A DNA stretch of 64,000 bases from an uncultured Brachyspira sp. Its GTDB lineage: Bacteria > Spirochaetota > Brachyspiria > Brachyspirales > Brachyspiraceae. Under the pieces are notes generated by a model that did no database searches, had not been told where the DNA came from, and worked only from the letters and a program-made list of their open reading frames with translations. The DNA lies in NCBI RefSeq assembly GCF_910578695.1, contig NZ_CAJTQJ010000007.1:1-64000 (forward strand), in the 5' to 3' direction. A program made the translations under genes and the position numbers. Below are positions 26,847-36,270 of this stretch, piece by piece. Position 1 is the stretch's first letter. The number at the start of each line of letters is the position of its first letter.

Positions 26847-29690
26847 ATGATTTTTCAAATAAACGAAGATAGATTAAAAAAAGGATTAAAGATTTATATA
26901 CCAATATCTTTTTTAATTATGGCTGCTATTTCAGTCGGATCATATTCTATGTTATTAAAAACAATTTATCAGCAGTCAAGTTCTTTAAAAATATATGTAT
27001 ATTTATTTATTATTCTATTAGCTTTAGCTACAGCTTTAAGCTTATTTTTTGACTGTTTAAAAATAGAAAAAGGAAAATCTATACCATTAGGCATTATATA
27101 TGTAGTAAAATCAGGCATTGCTGTTGCTTTGGTGGCAGTTGTTTCTTATACAGTTTATATATTAGACGGAAGCATAACATTATTTGAAATACTCAATATA
27201 CGGCTTATAATGGTTATATTTTTGATTGCTATAGCTATGTCTGTTTCCTCTATATGCTTTAATATTTTGGTAAGACCTTTGTATAAAAAGACAGCTAAAA
27301 GAGAATATTATCTGCCTATGATATATAATTTTCTGCCTATATGTATGGCTACAACTATATTTATTATTACTTTAATTAATGGTATGCATTATAGATCTGA
27401 GATTATTTATAACAGAGAATATAATACGATGCTGAAAAAAGGCTATGCGGATAATTTTGTTATTAATGTATCTGATGCTATTCAAAATTATGTAAATATG
27501 TCTGAAAATTTACTGACATATATGAGAGTTTTATCAAGAAATAATTATACTTTGGATAATTATGTTAATGTTTTATCCTCTTTTTTAAGTACAAAATATG
27601 CTAATGATTATAATATATCATCTTTTTCTATATTTTTTAATGATATTGAAAATATTAATATCAATATTAATGATGCAAGGGCAGATAATATATTTATAAA
27701 CTGGCGGTATTATGTAAATAATTTGGCTACAATAAGTACAAATTTCAGGCTGAATATTTCAGACAATATTTTATCTAAACTTTTTAATGATACTAATTTT
27801 TTAATAAGCATAGAACAGAACTCAGAATCTTTTTATATTTATAATCCTATCGTACTTAATAATACCAATGTAGGTTTTATTACTTTAGAAGTAAAAAGCT
27901 CTGTTTACCGTGATTTCTTAATGGATACTTCTTTAAAAGAAAATTTAGATATTTTTATAGCCGATGATCTTTATGTTATAAAAGATTCTAATAATCCAGG
28001 ATTAATAGGTTCTGTACAAAAAGATTTGGATAATCCTATTATCGGAGGAGAGATAAAAGATATTGCCAATAATAATACTAAAATTAGTAAAGCAAAAGCT
28101 CTTAATATAAGGAATTCTGATAGATTTTTTATAAAATATTCGCTATTTAATAATTTAAATATCATAAGTATTTGGGAGCTTGAGAATGTTTATGAAAATC
28201 CATTATTTAGAAGCACTATAATAAAAAATTCTATAATTATATATTTAGGCTTATTATTATTTTTAATAGTTATATTAGCTTTAATATTTTCATTAAGAAA
28301 AACTTTGGTATTAGCTAAAAATATTTCTGAGTCTTTGAGTGAAGGCGAAGGAGATTTAACTATAAGGCTTCCTGTTGTTAATAATAATGAATCAGGCGAA
28401 CTTGTACATTCTTTCAATAAGTTTTTAGAAAAAGTTAAGAATATTATAGTAAGCGTAAAAAATAATGCTTATACTTTGACTGGAAATATTCAAAATATGA
28501 GGGCTTCTATCAGCATAAGTATAAGTGATTTTAATACTATATATAAAGAGTTTGAAACAGAATTATCAAATTCAGCAAAAATAGCGGAATCTTCAGCCAA
28601 TGCTGCCAGAGTAAGCTTTATGCAGAGAACTAGATTTACAGCAGTTAATGAAACAGTTCAGCTATTATTAGAAAATATCAATGATATTAATAATAAGATG
28701 AAGCAGCAGTCAGAAGCTGTAGCCAAAACCAGCAGTTCAGTACAGCAGATGATGGCTAATATTGTAACAGTGAGTCATGGGGCAACTAAAGCTAATGACT
28801 ATGCTAAAATACTTTATACAGAAGCACAAGACGGAAGTAATATAGGAGAATCTGTTGTTGACTCTATTCAAAGTATTAAGGAGTATTCTAAACAGATAAC
28901 AAATATTACTCAGGTAATACATAATATAGCAGAACAGACAAACCTTTTGGCTATGAATGCTGCAATAGAGGCTGCTCATGCAGGAGAGCATGGACGAGGT
29001 TTTACGGTTGTAGCGGATAAAATTAGAAAATTAGCAGAGGATACAGGCGAAAACTCTAAGATAATCAATGAAATAATTGAAGAAACTACTCAGGCAATAG
29101 ATCATACTGTATCTTTAGCTTTTAAAAGTTCTGAGTCTATGGAGAAGATATTAGAGGGTTCCAATACTCTTGCAGATTTGATAGCAACTATATCGGGAGC
29201 TAATGATGAGCTTGATATAGGCAGAAGAGAAATATTAATGAATATAAGCAATTTAAATAATATTACTGAAGATGTACAGGAGCTTTCATTAAAGCAAATG
29301 CAGATGAGTTCTGCTGTAAGCAATAATATTTCAAGTGTAGATAAATTAGCTGAAGATGTAGTTAATGTAGTTAATGCTACAGAAACAGAGATGAAAGAAC
29401 TTGTAAATTCAATAGAAAATGTTTCTAATCTTTCTAATACCAGCAGCAGTAATATGGAAACTATGGATAAAAGGATTAAGGAGCTTCAATATATATTTTT
29501 GCAGCTGTATAAATTAGTTATTTCTTTTAAGACAGAAAAAACTGATGATGATATTGCTAAAGAAAATACTAAAAAAACTTTAGTAGACAGAAAAAGATTA
29601 AGGTTAGAACGCAAAGCAGAGAAAGAGAGATTAAGAGAAGAAAAGATGAGATTAAAAGAATTAAAGAAAGAAAGCAGTAAAAACAAATAA
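26847..29690 (+). CDS. methyl-accepting chemotaxis protein with multi-span N-terminus
   Basis: Transmembrane chemoreceptor of 947 aa. Five hydrophobic segments occupy roughly residues 10-185, then a large probably periplasmic sensor region (about 190-450), a further membrane segment (about 455-480), HAMP, and the signalling domain with the hairpin core IAEQTNLLAMNAAIEAAHAG at about residues 693-712 and GFTVVADKIRKLAEDT. The C-terminus ends in a highly charged Lys/Glu/Arg helix. Most receptors have two membrane spans; the extra N-terminal ones are unusual. A GTG upstream extends the frame, but AGGTGA fits the ATG at 26847. The ligand is unknown. Confidence 0.93.
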   Translation: MIFQINEDRLKKGLKIYIPISFLIMAAISVGSYSMLLKTIYQQSSSLKIYVYLFIILLALATALSLFFDCLKIEKGKSIPLGIIYVVKSGIAVALVAVVSYTVYILDGSITLFEILNIRLIMVIFLIAIAMSVSSICFNILVRPLYKKTAKREYYLPMIYNFLPICMATTIFIITLINGMHYRSEIIYNREYNTMLKKGYADNFVINVSDAIQNYVNMSENLLTYMRVLSRNNYTLDNYVNVLSSFLSTKYANDYNISSFSIFFNDIENINININDARADNIFINWRYYVNNLATISTNFRLNISDNILSKLFNDTNFLISIEQNSESFYIYNPIVLNNTNVGFITLEVKSSVYRDFLMDTSLKENLDIFIADDLYVIKDSNNPGLIGSVQKDLDNPIIGGEIKDIANNNTKISKAKALNIRNSDRFFIKYSLFNNLNIISIWELENVYENPLFRSTIIKNSIIIYLGLLLFLIVILALIFSLRKTLVLAKNISESLSEGEGDLTIRLPVVNNNESGELVHSFNKFLEKVKNIIVSVKNNAYTLTGNIQNMRASISISISDFNTIYKEFETELSNSAKIAESSANAARVSFMQRTRFTAVNETVQLLLENINDINNKMKQQSEAVAKTSSSVQQMMANIVTVSHGATKANDYAKILYTEAQDGSNIGESVVDSIQSIKEYSKQITNITQVIHNIAEQTNLLAMNAAIEAAHAGEHGRGFTVVADKIRKLAEDTGENSKIINEIIEETTQAIDHTVSLAFKSSESMEKILEGSNTLADLIATISGANDELDIGRREILMNISNLNNITEDVQELSLKQMQMSSAVSNNISSVDKLAEDVVNVVNATETEMKELVNSIENVSNLSNTSSSNMETMDKRIKELQYIFLQLYKLVISFKTEKTDDDIAKENTKKTLVDRKRLRLERKAEKERLREEKMRLKELKKESSKNK

Positions 29691-29708
29691 TATTTATTTT
29701 TATAGTTT

Positions 29709-30917
29709 ATGAAAAAAGTTGTCATTTTTATTATATTTCAGCTATTACTCTTTAATATAGTATATTCTGAAATAAGTCATAAATTCTATTGGAATTTAGA
29801 AAAAGGAAAGAGAATAGAATCTGTAAAAACTGCTGATATTGAATATTATGAAAATGGAATACTTCAAACTACATATAAAGAAAGAAATATAGTTGATTTA
29901 ACAGTAATTGCTATTGCACCTAAAGGCGGATACAGAGTAAGCGGAGTATTTAAAATTTTTAGAATGATGAAAGGAGAGAATGTTTTTCATCTTGACGAAG
30001 AGCATACAAGCGACTTTATAATTCATACTAATGGAAAATTTGAAGTGCCTTATAATTATTTTATGCCCAATGTGAGACATATTCCGACTTTTCCAGATAA
30101 TGAAGTTAAACTCACAGAATCTTGGAATAGGGAATCTATAGAAATTATAAGAGTAAATAATGCTCCTAATCTTACTATGGCACTTTCTTCAGATTATTTA
30201 TTTGCTGATGTAGAAACTAATGATAATGGAAATAGAAATGCTGTTATACAGTATCATATTATGACAGATAAAGATTTGCTTCAGGCAGGTCTTTCAAAAA
30301 AAGGATATCCTGAAAGAATATACGGTTTTAATTATGGTACTTTTCTTTGGGATATGGAAAAAAATATTCCCGTATCTCAGCAGGAAAGATATCAAATATT
30401 ATTCGGATATGGTAAAGAATTATCCTATGCCAGTCTTCAGTATAAAATGAATATTATAAGCACATATAAAATATATGATGCTATCACAAAAGAAGAAGAG
30501 GATTATAATAGAAAAATACTTGAAGATAATCTTTATAATGATGATAATGTTACTATAGATACAGTACCTGAAGGCTTAGCATTAAGACTTGGTGAGATTC
30601 TTTTTGATACAGATTCATATACTTTAAAGCCTAATGCTAAAAATACTATAGATAATATTATTAAAGCTATAAAAGAAACCTATCCTGACAGAGAAATTAT
30701 AGTAGAAGGTCATACAGATAATACAGGAAGAAAAGAGTATAATCAGGAATTATCTGAAAAAAGAGCAAAGTCTGTAGCTGATTATATACTGCCTAATCTT
30801 GATCATGATAAATTATCTTATAAAGGGCTTGCTGATGATGAGCCTATAGCTTCTAATGATAATGCCGACGGAAGAAAAAAGAATAGAAGAGTTGATATTA
30901 TAATCAAATTGAGATGA
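29709..30917 (+). CDS. OmpA-family peptidoglycan-binding protein
   Basis: 402 aa with a signal peptide (cleavage probably after VYS, about residue 20), a beta-rich N-terminal region of unknown fold (about 25-280) and a C-terminal OmpA/MotB domain: ILFDTDSYTLKPNAKNTID, IIVEGHTDNTGRKEYNQELS and the ERAKSV-like SEKRAKSVADYIL, ending in RRVDIIIKL. This domain binds diaminopimelate- or ornithine-type peptidoglycan, tethering the outer membrane to the wall. It starts 18 nt after the chemoreceptor stop codon and may be co-transcribed. Confidence 0.88.
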   Translation: MKKVVIFIIFQLLLFNIVYSEISHKFYWNLEKGKRIESVKTADIEYYENGILQTTYKERNIVDLTVIAIAPKGGYRVSGVFKIFRMMKGENVFHLDEEHTSDFIIHTNGKFEVPYNYFMPNVRHIPTFPDNEVKLTESWNRESIEIIRVNNAPNLTMALSSDYLFADVETNDNGNRNAVIQYHIMTDKDLLQAGLSKKGYPERIYGFNYGTFLWDMEKNIPVSQQERYQILFGYGKELSYASLQYKMNIISTYKIYDAITKEEEDYNRKILEDNLYNDDNVTIDTVPEGLALRLGEILFDTDSYTLKPNAKNTIDNIIKAIKETYPDREIIVEGHTDNTGRKEYNQELSEKRAKSVADYILPNLDHDKLSYKGLADDEPIASNDNADGRKKNRRVDIIIKLR

Positions 30918-30984
30918 TAATACTTTTATATAAAATTCTATAAAGCATATATTTTTTATATTAACTATGCCATTAATAAAACTA

Positions 30985-31012
30985 TTGATAAAATAATTTT
31001 TTGTAATATAAT
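30985..31012 (+). promoter_or_regulatory. sigma70 promoter of the Obg-radical SAM gene
   Basis: TTGATA at 30985-30990, 16-nt spacer, TATAAT at 31007-31012. Five of six and six of six matches. The leader to the ATG at 31068 would be about 49 nt. No Shine-Dalgarno better than AAGGCA is seen before that ATG. Confidence 0.65.
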
Positions 31013-31067
31013 TAATCCTTAAAACAAATAATTCTAATAATAAAATAAATTTAAGGCAATAATAAAT

Positions 31068-33104
31068 ATGAATCAATTTATAGATGTAGTAAGCTTTGAG
31101 ATAGAGGCAGGACATGGAGGGGCTGGAAGCGTAAGTTTTAGAAGAGAGGCACATGTACCTATGGGAGGACCTGACGGAGGAAATGGAGGAGACGGAGGAG
31201 ATGTTATTGTAAGAGTTGATGCTAGAATAAATAGTTTCGGCAAAATAAAAAGCAGAAAAAAATTTAAAGCAAAAGACGGAGAACAAGGAAAGGCAAGACT
31301 TAGCGACGGAAAAAGGGGAGATGATGTTATTATAAGAGTTCCGATAGGTACTGTAATTTATGATGAAGATACTGATAATATATTGGCTGATTTAATTGAA
31401 GACGGACAAAGCTATACTGCAGCAAGAGGAGGAAAAGGAGGAAAGGGAAATAAATTCTATGCTACAGCTGTTAATCAGGCACCAGATTATGCACAGCATG
31501 GACTTGAAGGCGAAAAATTAAATATAAGGCTTGAGGTTAAGCTTATAGCAGATATAGGGCTTGTAGGTATGCCTAATGCAGGAAAGTCAAGTTTGCTTGC
31601 AAGACTTACAAGAGCTAATCCTAAAATAGCATCATATCCTTTTACTACTCTTACCCCGAATTTAGGCGTTTGCTATTTGGATTATGAGAGAAGTTTTGTT
31701 ATTGCTGATATTCCCGGTATTATTGAAGGAGCAAGCAATGGAGCTGGGCTTGGACTTACTTTTTTAAGGCATATTGAAAGAACAGGGGCTTTATGTTTTG
31801 TTATAGATTTAACTGATGAAGATGCAGCTGATACTTATAAAAAACTTAGAAATGAATTAAAACAGTATAGTAAAGAATTAATAAAGAAAAAGTCTATTAT
31901 AGTATTAAATAAAACTGATATGCTTGAAGAAGATGAAATAAAAGAAAAACTAAAAAAAATAGAAAAAGCTGTAAAAAAAGAATATAAAAATAATAAAGAA
32001 TCTCATTATGAAGAGCCTGAAATATTTGCTTTATCTGTATTCAGCTTGGACGGAGAACTGCTTGATAAAGTGACAAATGCATTTTATAAGGCAAATGAGG
32101 AAAGATATGATAATACTGTAAAGCATACAAAAGAACCTTTGCTGCTTAATCAAAATAAATCTAAATTAAAAACTAAAAGGGTGTTCGGTCCTGTTATTTC
32201 AAAAAGGCTTGGAAACTCTTTAGGTATAGATGTGATACCGCATAAAACATGCTCTTATAACTGCATATATTGTCAATTAGGTTCAGAGGAAAATACAAAA
32301 ACTAATCTTGCGGATTATTATTCTGCTGATGAGATAATATATGAATTGAAAGAGGCTTTGCTTAATAATAAAAATATTGATTATATAACATTCGCAGGCT
32401 CAGGAGAACCTACTTTATATAAAAATTTAAAAAAACTTATTTATGAAATAAAGCAGATAACTGATATACCAGTATGCATAATAACAAATGGTTCTTTACT
32501 CTATAAACAGGAAATGCGTTCAAATTTGCTTATGGCGGATTTGGTAATACCCTCTCTTGATGCAGGAAATATTGATACTTTTAAACTTATAGATCAGCCT
32601 GACAAAGAAATAGATTTTGACAGTATGGTTAATGGGCTTATAGAGTTTAGAAGGGTTTTTAAAGGCGAATATTGGCTTGAAATATTTTTACTAAAAGGAA
32701 TTAATGACAGCGAAGAAGAGCTTGATGATATAATAAAAATAGCCAAACAGATAAAACCCGATATGATACAGCTTGTTACAGCTACAAGAAGAACCTCTGA
32801 TAATAAGGCTTTAGCATTAAATGATGAAGAAATGAAAAAAGCTAAAAAATATTTTGAGTTAAAATGCAGCATTAAAATAGATATTCCTAGCGTATCTGAA
32901 AATGCTAAAGGAAATACAAAAAAAATAACTGAAGAAGATATAATAAATTTTTTGATAAGACAGCCTGATACAATTCGTATGATATCAATTAGTTTTAATG
33001 AAGATGAAAGAAGAGTAAATGAATTATTAAAAAAATTAGTTGAAAGCGGAAAATTGAGAGAAGAGGTAGTTAATGGAGTATTATCTTATGCTGTTAATAT
33101 TTAA
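31068..33104 (+). CDS. fusion of Obg GTPase and radical SAM protein
   Basis: 678 aa in one uninterrupted frame. Residues 1-158 are the Gly-rich Obg fold (GHGGAGSVSFRREAHVPMGG). Residues 160-345 are the G domain: GMPNAGKSS (about 167), switch II DIPGIIEGAS, NKTD (about 281) and SVFSLDG. From about 372 a radical SAM domain begins, FGPVISKRLGNSLGIDVIP, with the iron-sulfur motif CSYNCIYC (Cys395, Cys399, Cys402), then FAGSGEPTLY and ITNGSLL, and a C-terminal helix-turn-helix-like segment (about 620-678). The second half resembles stand-alone COG0731-type radical SAM proteins. The C-terminal OCT domain of many Obg proteins is absent. I see no ribosome-binding site at the junction that would start the second half separately. 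Confidence 0.9.
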   Translation: MNQFIDVVSFEIEAGHGGAGSVSFRREAHVPMGGPDGGNGGDGGDVIVRVDARINSFGKIKSRKKFKAKDGEQGKARLSDGKRGDDVIIRVPIGTVIYDEDTDNILADLIEDGQSYTAARGGKGGKGNKFYATAVNQAPDYAQHGLEGEKLNIRLEVKLIADIGLVGMPNAGKSSLLARLTRANPKIASYPFTTLTPNLGVCYLDYERSFVIADIPGIIEGASNGAGLGLTFLRHIERTGALCFVIDLTDEDAADTYKKLRNELKQYSKELIKKKSIIVLNKTDMLEEDEIKEKLKKIEKAVKKEYKNNKESHYEEPEIFALSVFSLDGELLDKVTNAFYKANEERYDNTVKHTKEPLLLNQNKSKLKTKRVFGPVISKRLGNSLGIDVIPHKTCSYNCIYCQLGSEENTKTNLADYYSADEIIYELKEALLNNKNIDYITFAGSGEPTLYKNLKKLIYEIKQITDIPVCIITNGSLLYKQEMRSNLLMADLVIPSLDAGNIDTFKLIDQPDKEIDFDSMVNGLIEFRRVFKGEYWLEIFLLKGINDSEEELDDIIKIAKQIKPDMIQLVTATRRTSDNKALALNDEEMKKAKKYFELKCSIKIDIPSVSENAKGNTKKITEEDIINFLIRQPDTIRMISISFNEDERRVNELLKKLVESGKLREEVVNGVLSYAVNI

Positions 33105-33214
33105 AAAAAAATTAATTAAGCTATGATATTATGTTTAAGGTTTTTGTATATTTAAAAAAATTGTATATAATAAAAAAGAGTGATAACACTATATATAAGT
33201 TATTAGTATTTATG

Positions 33215-33256
33215 AAATAAAAAAATTAATAATAGAAAATAAAAAATTAATAATAG
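33215..33256. repeat. about 21-bp direct repeat in the flavodoxin-like gene leader
   Basis: A unit of the form AAATAA(A)AAAATTAATAATAG is present at 33215-33235 and 33237-33256. The second copy runs into GGATAAATATTATG and so provides the AGGA ribosome-binding site of the gene at 33267. Confidence 0.75.
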
Positions 33257-33266
33257 GATAAATATT

Positions 33267-33824
33267 ATGTCAAATAAAATTGCTGTTCTTTATAAAAGTA
33301 AATACGGTGCTGCAAGAACCTATGCTAAATGGATAGCTGATAAACTTCACGGGGATCTTTATGGTATTGATAATGTATCTTTTCAGAATTTAGATACTTA
33401 TGATTTTATTGTTTTTGCGGGTGCTTTGTATGCAGGAAAACTCTCATCTGTTAAAGGAATTAAAAAATTTTATAATAAATTAAAAGGCAGAAAGAATCTG
33501 TATTGTGTTGTAGTGGGTATTACCAATCCTGAACATAAAGAGATTTATGATAATGCTGTTAATCAAAATTTCAAATCTGATGAAAAAGATAATATGAAAT
33601 TTTATTTTTTAAGAGGAAGTATAGATTTTGATAAATTAAAACTTCATCATGCATTAATGATGTATATGCTAAGCAGAATAATATCTAAAAAAGCAGTAAA
33701 AACAGAAGATGAAAAAATATTATTAGAAAATTACGGCAAAAAAATAGATTTTCTTAATAAGAGTTCTGTAGAAGAAATAGTGCTTGATATAAAAAATAAA
33801 ATTAAAGAAAAAAATAATTCATAA
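33267..33824 (+). CDS. flavodoxin-domain protein (HemG/flavodoxin_5-like)
   Basis: 185 aa FMN-binding flavodoxin fold. The phosphate loop is in VLYKSKYGAARTYAKWIA (residues 7-24), and YDFIVFAGALYAGKL (about 50-64) is the second FMN-binding loop seen in flavodoxin_5/HemG proteins. HemG oxidises protoporphyrinogen in some bacteria, but no haem biosynthesis gene is nearby, so a general oxidoreductase partner is equally possible. It lies 162 nt downstream of the Obg-radical SAM gene; whether it supplies electrons to that radical SAM domain is speculation from position only. Confidence 0.78.
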   Translation: MSNKIAVLYKSKYGAARTYAKWIADKLHGDLYGIDNVSFQNLDTYDFIVFAGALYAGKLSSVKGIKKFYNKLKGRKNLYCVVVGITNPEHKEIYDNAVNQNFKSDEKDNMKFYFLRGSIDFDKLKLHHALMMYMLSRIISKKAVKTEDEKILLENYGKKIDFLNKSSVEEIVLDIKNKIKEKNNS

Positions 33825-33938
33825 TTTTTAAATGCTTAAAAATATAATTATATAATCTATCATGAGACTTTAGAATACAGCTTCTGATAAAAAAAATCTT
33901 TATTTAAAACAATACTAAAAAATATGTATTAATAAAAC

Positions 33939-34880
33939 TTAATTGATTTTTTTATTTTTATTGTTTTTTATTTTTTCTGATATTTTATCGCCTATACTGC
34001 TGTATATTATTCCAATAAGCATTAATATTCCTCCCAATACCTGAAACAATAATAATTTTTCATTTAATAATATAACCGCTTGTAAAGATGAAAAAAATGG
34101 TACGGAATCATATATTATAGAACCTTTTATAGCTCCTATTTTAGAAACGGCTATATTCCATAATATAAATCCTAATGCAGACGGAAATATTCCTATATAT
34201 ACAAGTATTAAAGCAGATGAAGTATTCAAAGTATTTACATTATTTAATATATACATAAATATCATCACTGTCATTAATGGTATAAATCCTATAATAACCA
34301 TAATATAAAAGAAAATATGATGAGGTATTTCTTTGGGCTTTATTCGTAGAATTAATGTATATACAGAAAATATTATAACACCGAAAAGCATATAAATATC
34401 TCCTACAGTAAACTGCATTTTCATTAGAACTTCTATGCTTCCTTTAGTTATTAAAATTACAACCCCTATTATAACCAATAATAAGCCTATTTTCTGATAT
34501 ATAGTTAATTTAGTTTTCCATACTACTCTGCTTATCAATGCTGTTACAACAGGTGATAAAGATGCAAGCAAAGACATATTTACAGCATTACTTGTATGTG
34601 CTGCCATATATACAAATGTATTAAATAAAGTTACGCTAAGTATTGACATTATTATTATTTTTATACGCATTCCCTTTATATATTTTATATTTTCAGGAAG
34701 TTTTTTTATACAAAATGGGGTTAATACTATTAGCGTAACAAGCCATCTATAAAATGAGATTTCTATAGGCATTAAATTTGTAAGATATTTTGCAGCTATA
34801 AAGTTGGTGCTCCATATAATAACTGCTAATATGGCAAATAAATAACCTAAATTATTATTTGATTTATTATTATCTGACAT
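33939..34880 (-). CDS. EamA-family (DMT superfamily) transporter
   Basis: 313 aa with ten hydrophobic segments arranged as two five-helix repeats, the EamA layout. Repeat 1 begins LAVIIWSTNFIAAKYL with PIEISFYRWLVTLIVL; repeat 2 begins DIYMLFGVIIFSVYTLILR. The C-terminal tail is Lys/Asn-rich. Substrates of this family are metabolites or amino acids and cannot be predicted. The gene stands alone, convergent with the flavodoxin-like gene. Downstream of it no clear terminator hairpin was found. Confidence 0.88.
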   Translation of the reverse strand: MSDNNKSNNNLGYLFAILAVIIWSTNFIAAKYLTNLMPIEISFYRWLVTLIVLTPFCIKKLPENIKYIKGMRIKIIIMSILSVTLFNTFVYMAAHTSNAVNMSLLASLSPVVTALISRVVWKTKLTIYQKIGLLLVIIGVVILITKGSIEVLMKMQFTVGDIYMLFGVIIFSVYTLILRIKPKEIPHHIFFYIMVIIGFIPLMTVMIFMYILNNVNTLNTSSALILVYIGIFPSALGFILWNIAVSKIGAIKGSIIYDSVPFFSSLQAVILLNEKLLLFQVLGGILMLIGIIYSSIGDKISEKIKNNKNKKIN

Positions 34881-35223
34881 AAAAAGTCCGTAAATTAAAA
34901 AAATTAATCAGTGTATTATACTATTATAAAATTATTTTTTTGCAATTATTTTTTACTATATAATATATTATCAAATGCCTTCAAACTTTAATAAATGCAT
35001 TATCATATTAGAGTTTATTAAAAAAAGAAAATATAATTTAATATGTTTATTTTGTATATAGTTTTATAATAATTAAAAAAAACATATATTTAAAAATTTT
35101 ATATTTTAGAGCATATAATTATTATAGACTAATATTATTATAAATATTGTTTCTTTAATAATATATAATAAAAATAATATATACTATGCATTAATAATAT
35201 AATATGCCTTATTAAAATATTAA
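34881..35223. other. 343-nt gene-free AT-rich stretch
   Basis: Between the EamA transporter and the HAD phosphatase (both minus). No open frame with a ribosome-binding site, no RNA-like structure and no strong inverted repeat was seen; it consists largely of A/T runs. It must hold the transporter promoter, which cannot be picked out with confidence. Confidence 0.6.
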
Positions 35224-35994
35224 TTATAATTTATCAACATTTATTTCTTTAACAGAATTAAATACATAATTAGGGCGGTATGGAAATTCTTCTATCATAT
35301 CTTTAGTGGTAACCCCTGAAAGTACAAGAGCTGTTTTCATACCTGCACCAAGTCCTCCTAATATATCAGTATCCATTCTGTCGCCTACCATTAATGTATT
35401 TTCACTATGAGCATTAATTTGATTTTTTGCTATTGACATCATAATAGGATTAGGCTTTCCTACTATATACGGTTTTTTACCTGTTGCATATTCTATAGCA
35501 GCAAGTATAGGACCTACTGCAGGCACCAATTCGCCATTGGGAGCAGGATCTACTATATCAGGATTGCATCCTATAAATCTTGCCCCTTTATTAATAAGAT
35601 GAATAGCTTTTTGAAGCATATCAAAATTAAATGCATTAGTTTTTCCAACTACAACATAATCAGGATTAACATCATTGATACTATATCCTACATTATATAA
35701 TTCGCTTACAAGTCCGCCTGTGCCTATAACATAAGCTGTTCCGTTTGCAAGCTGTCTTTGTAAGAATATAGCAGTTGCTTGTGCTGCTGTGAAAAAATGT
35801 TTTTCTTGTAAGCCATTAACTCCTAATGATTCTAATTTTCTTTTTAAATCTATTGGAGTTTGTTCTGCATTATTAGTTAAAAATAAAAAAGGCACATTCT
35901 TATATAAAAGCATTCTTATAAAATCTTCTGCACCATCTATTAAATTATTCCCTCTGTATATTACTCCATCCATATCTGATATTATACTAATCAT
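35224..35994 (-). CDS. HAD-superfamily sugar phosphatase, NagD-like
   Basis: 256 aa. HAD motif I is ISDMDGVIYRGN (Asp7 nucleophile, Asp9), motif II FLFLTNNAEQTP, Lys in VGKPNPIMM, and motif IV MVGDRMDTDILGGLGAGM. The large C2-type cap between motifs II and III, with GCNPDIVDPAPNGELVPAVG, identifies the NagD/pNPPase subgroup. Members dephosphorylate nucleotides or sugar phosphates; the substrate here is not known. GGAGA precedes the ATG. It is a single-gene unit, divergent from the large lipoprotein gene at 36271. Confidence 0.92.
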   Translation of the reverse strand: MISIISDMDGVIYRGNNLIDGAEDFIRMLLYKNVPFLFLTNNAEQTPIDLKRKLESLGVNGLQEKHFFTAAQATAIFLQRQLANGTAYVIGTGGLVSELYNVGYSINDVNPDYVVVGKTNAFNFDMLQKAIHLINKGARFIGCNPDIVDPAPNGELVPAVGPILAAIEYATGKKPYIVGKPNPIMMSIAKNQINAHSENTLMVGDRMDTDILGGLGAGMKTALVLSGVTTKDMIEEFPYRPNYVFNSVKEINVDKL

Positions 35995-36196
35995 TGATTT
36001 CTCTCCATTTTTATATTAAATAAGTATAATAAAAATAGTAAAATTTTTTATAAAAAATAAAACTAAATTTTATACTATATTTTTACTGTCTAAAATTAAT
36101 ATTAATTTTTAACCTATAAATTGTATAAATATAAAATAAAAAGTCAATTAGAATTTTATATTTTATTTGTATTAAATGTAGCGTAATATATAATAC

Positions 36197-36224
36197 TTGT
36201 AAAAAAAATTATTTTATTTATAAT
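36197..36224 (+). promoter_or_regulatory. candidate promoter of the 645-aa lipoprotein gene
   Basis: TTGTAA at 36197-36202, 16-nt spacer, TATAAT at 36219-36224, followed by a leader of about 40 nt with GGGAG before the ATG at 36271. Confidence 0.5.
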
Positions 36225-36270
36225 ATACAGCAAGTAAACATATTTTATTAGTATAGATTATGGGAGTATT

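Noticed and set aside
32150..32230. Possibility that the radical SAM half is a separate gene starting at GTG near 32180
   Set aside because: The only AAAAGG is directly against that GTG with no spacing, and the frame is continuous with no stop between the halves.
34881..35223. A/T-only dyads in the long gap before the HAD gene
   Set aside because: Arms of pure A and T are expected by chance at this composition.
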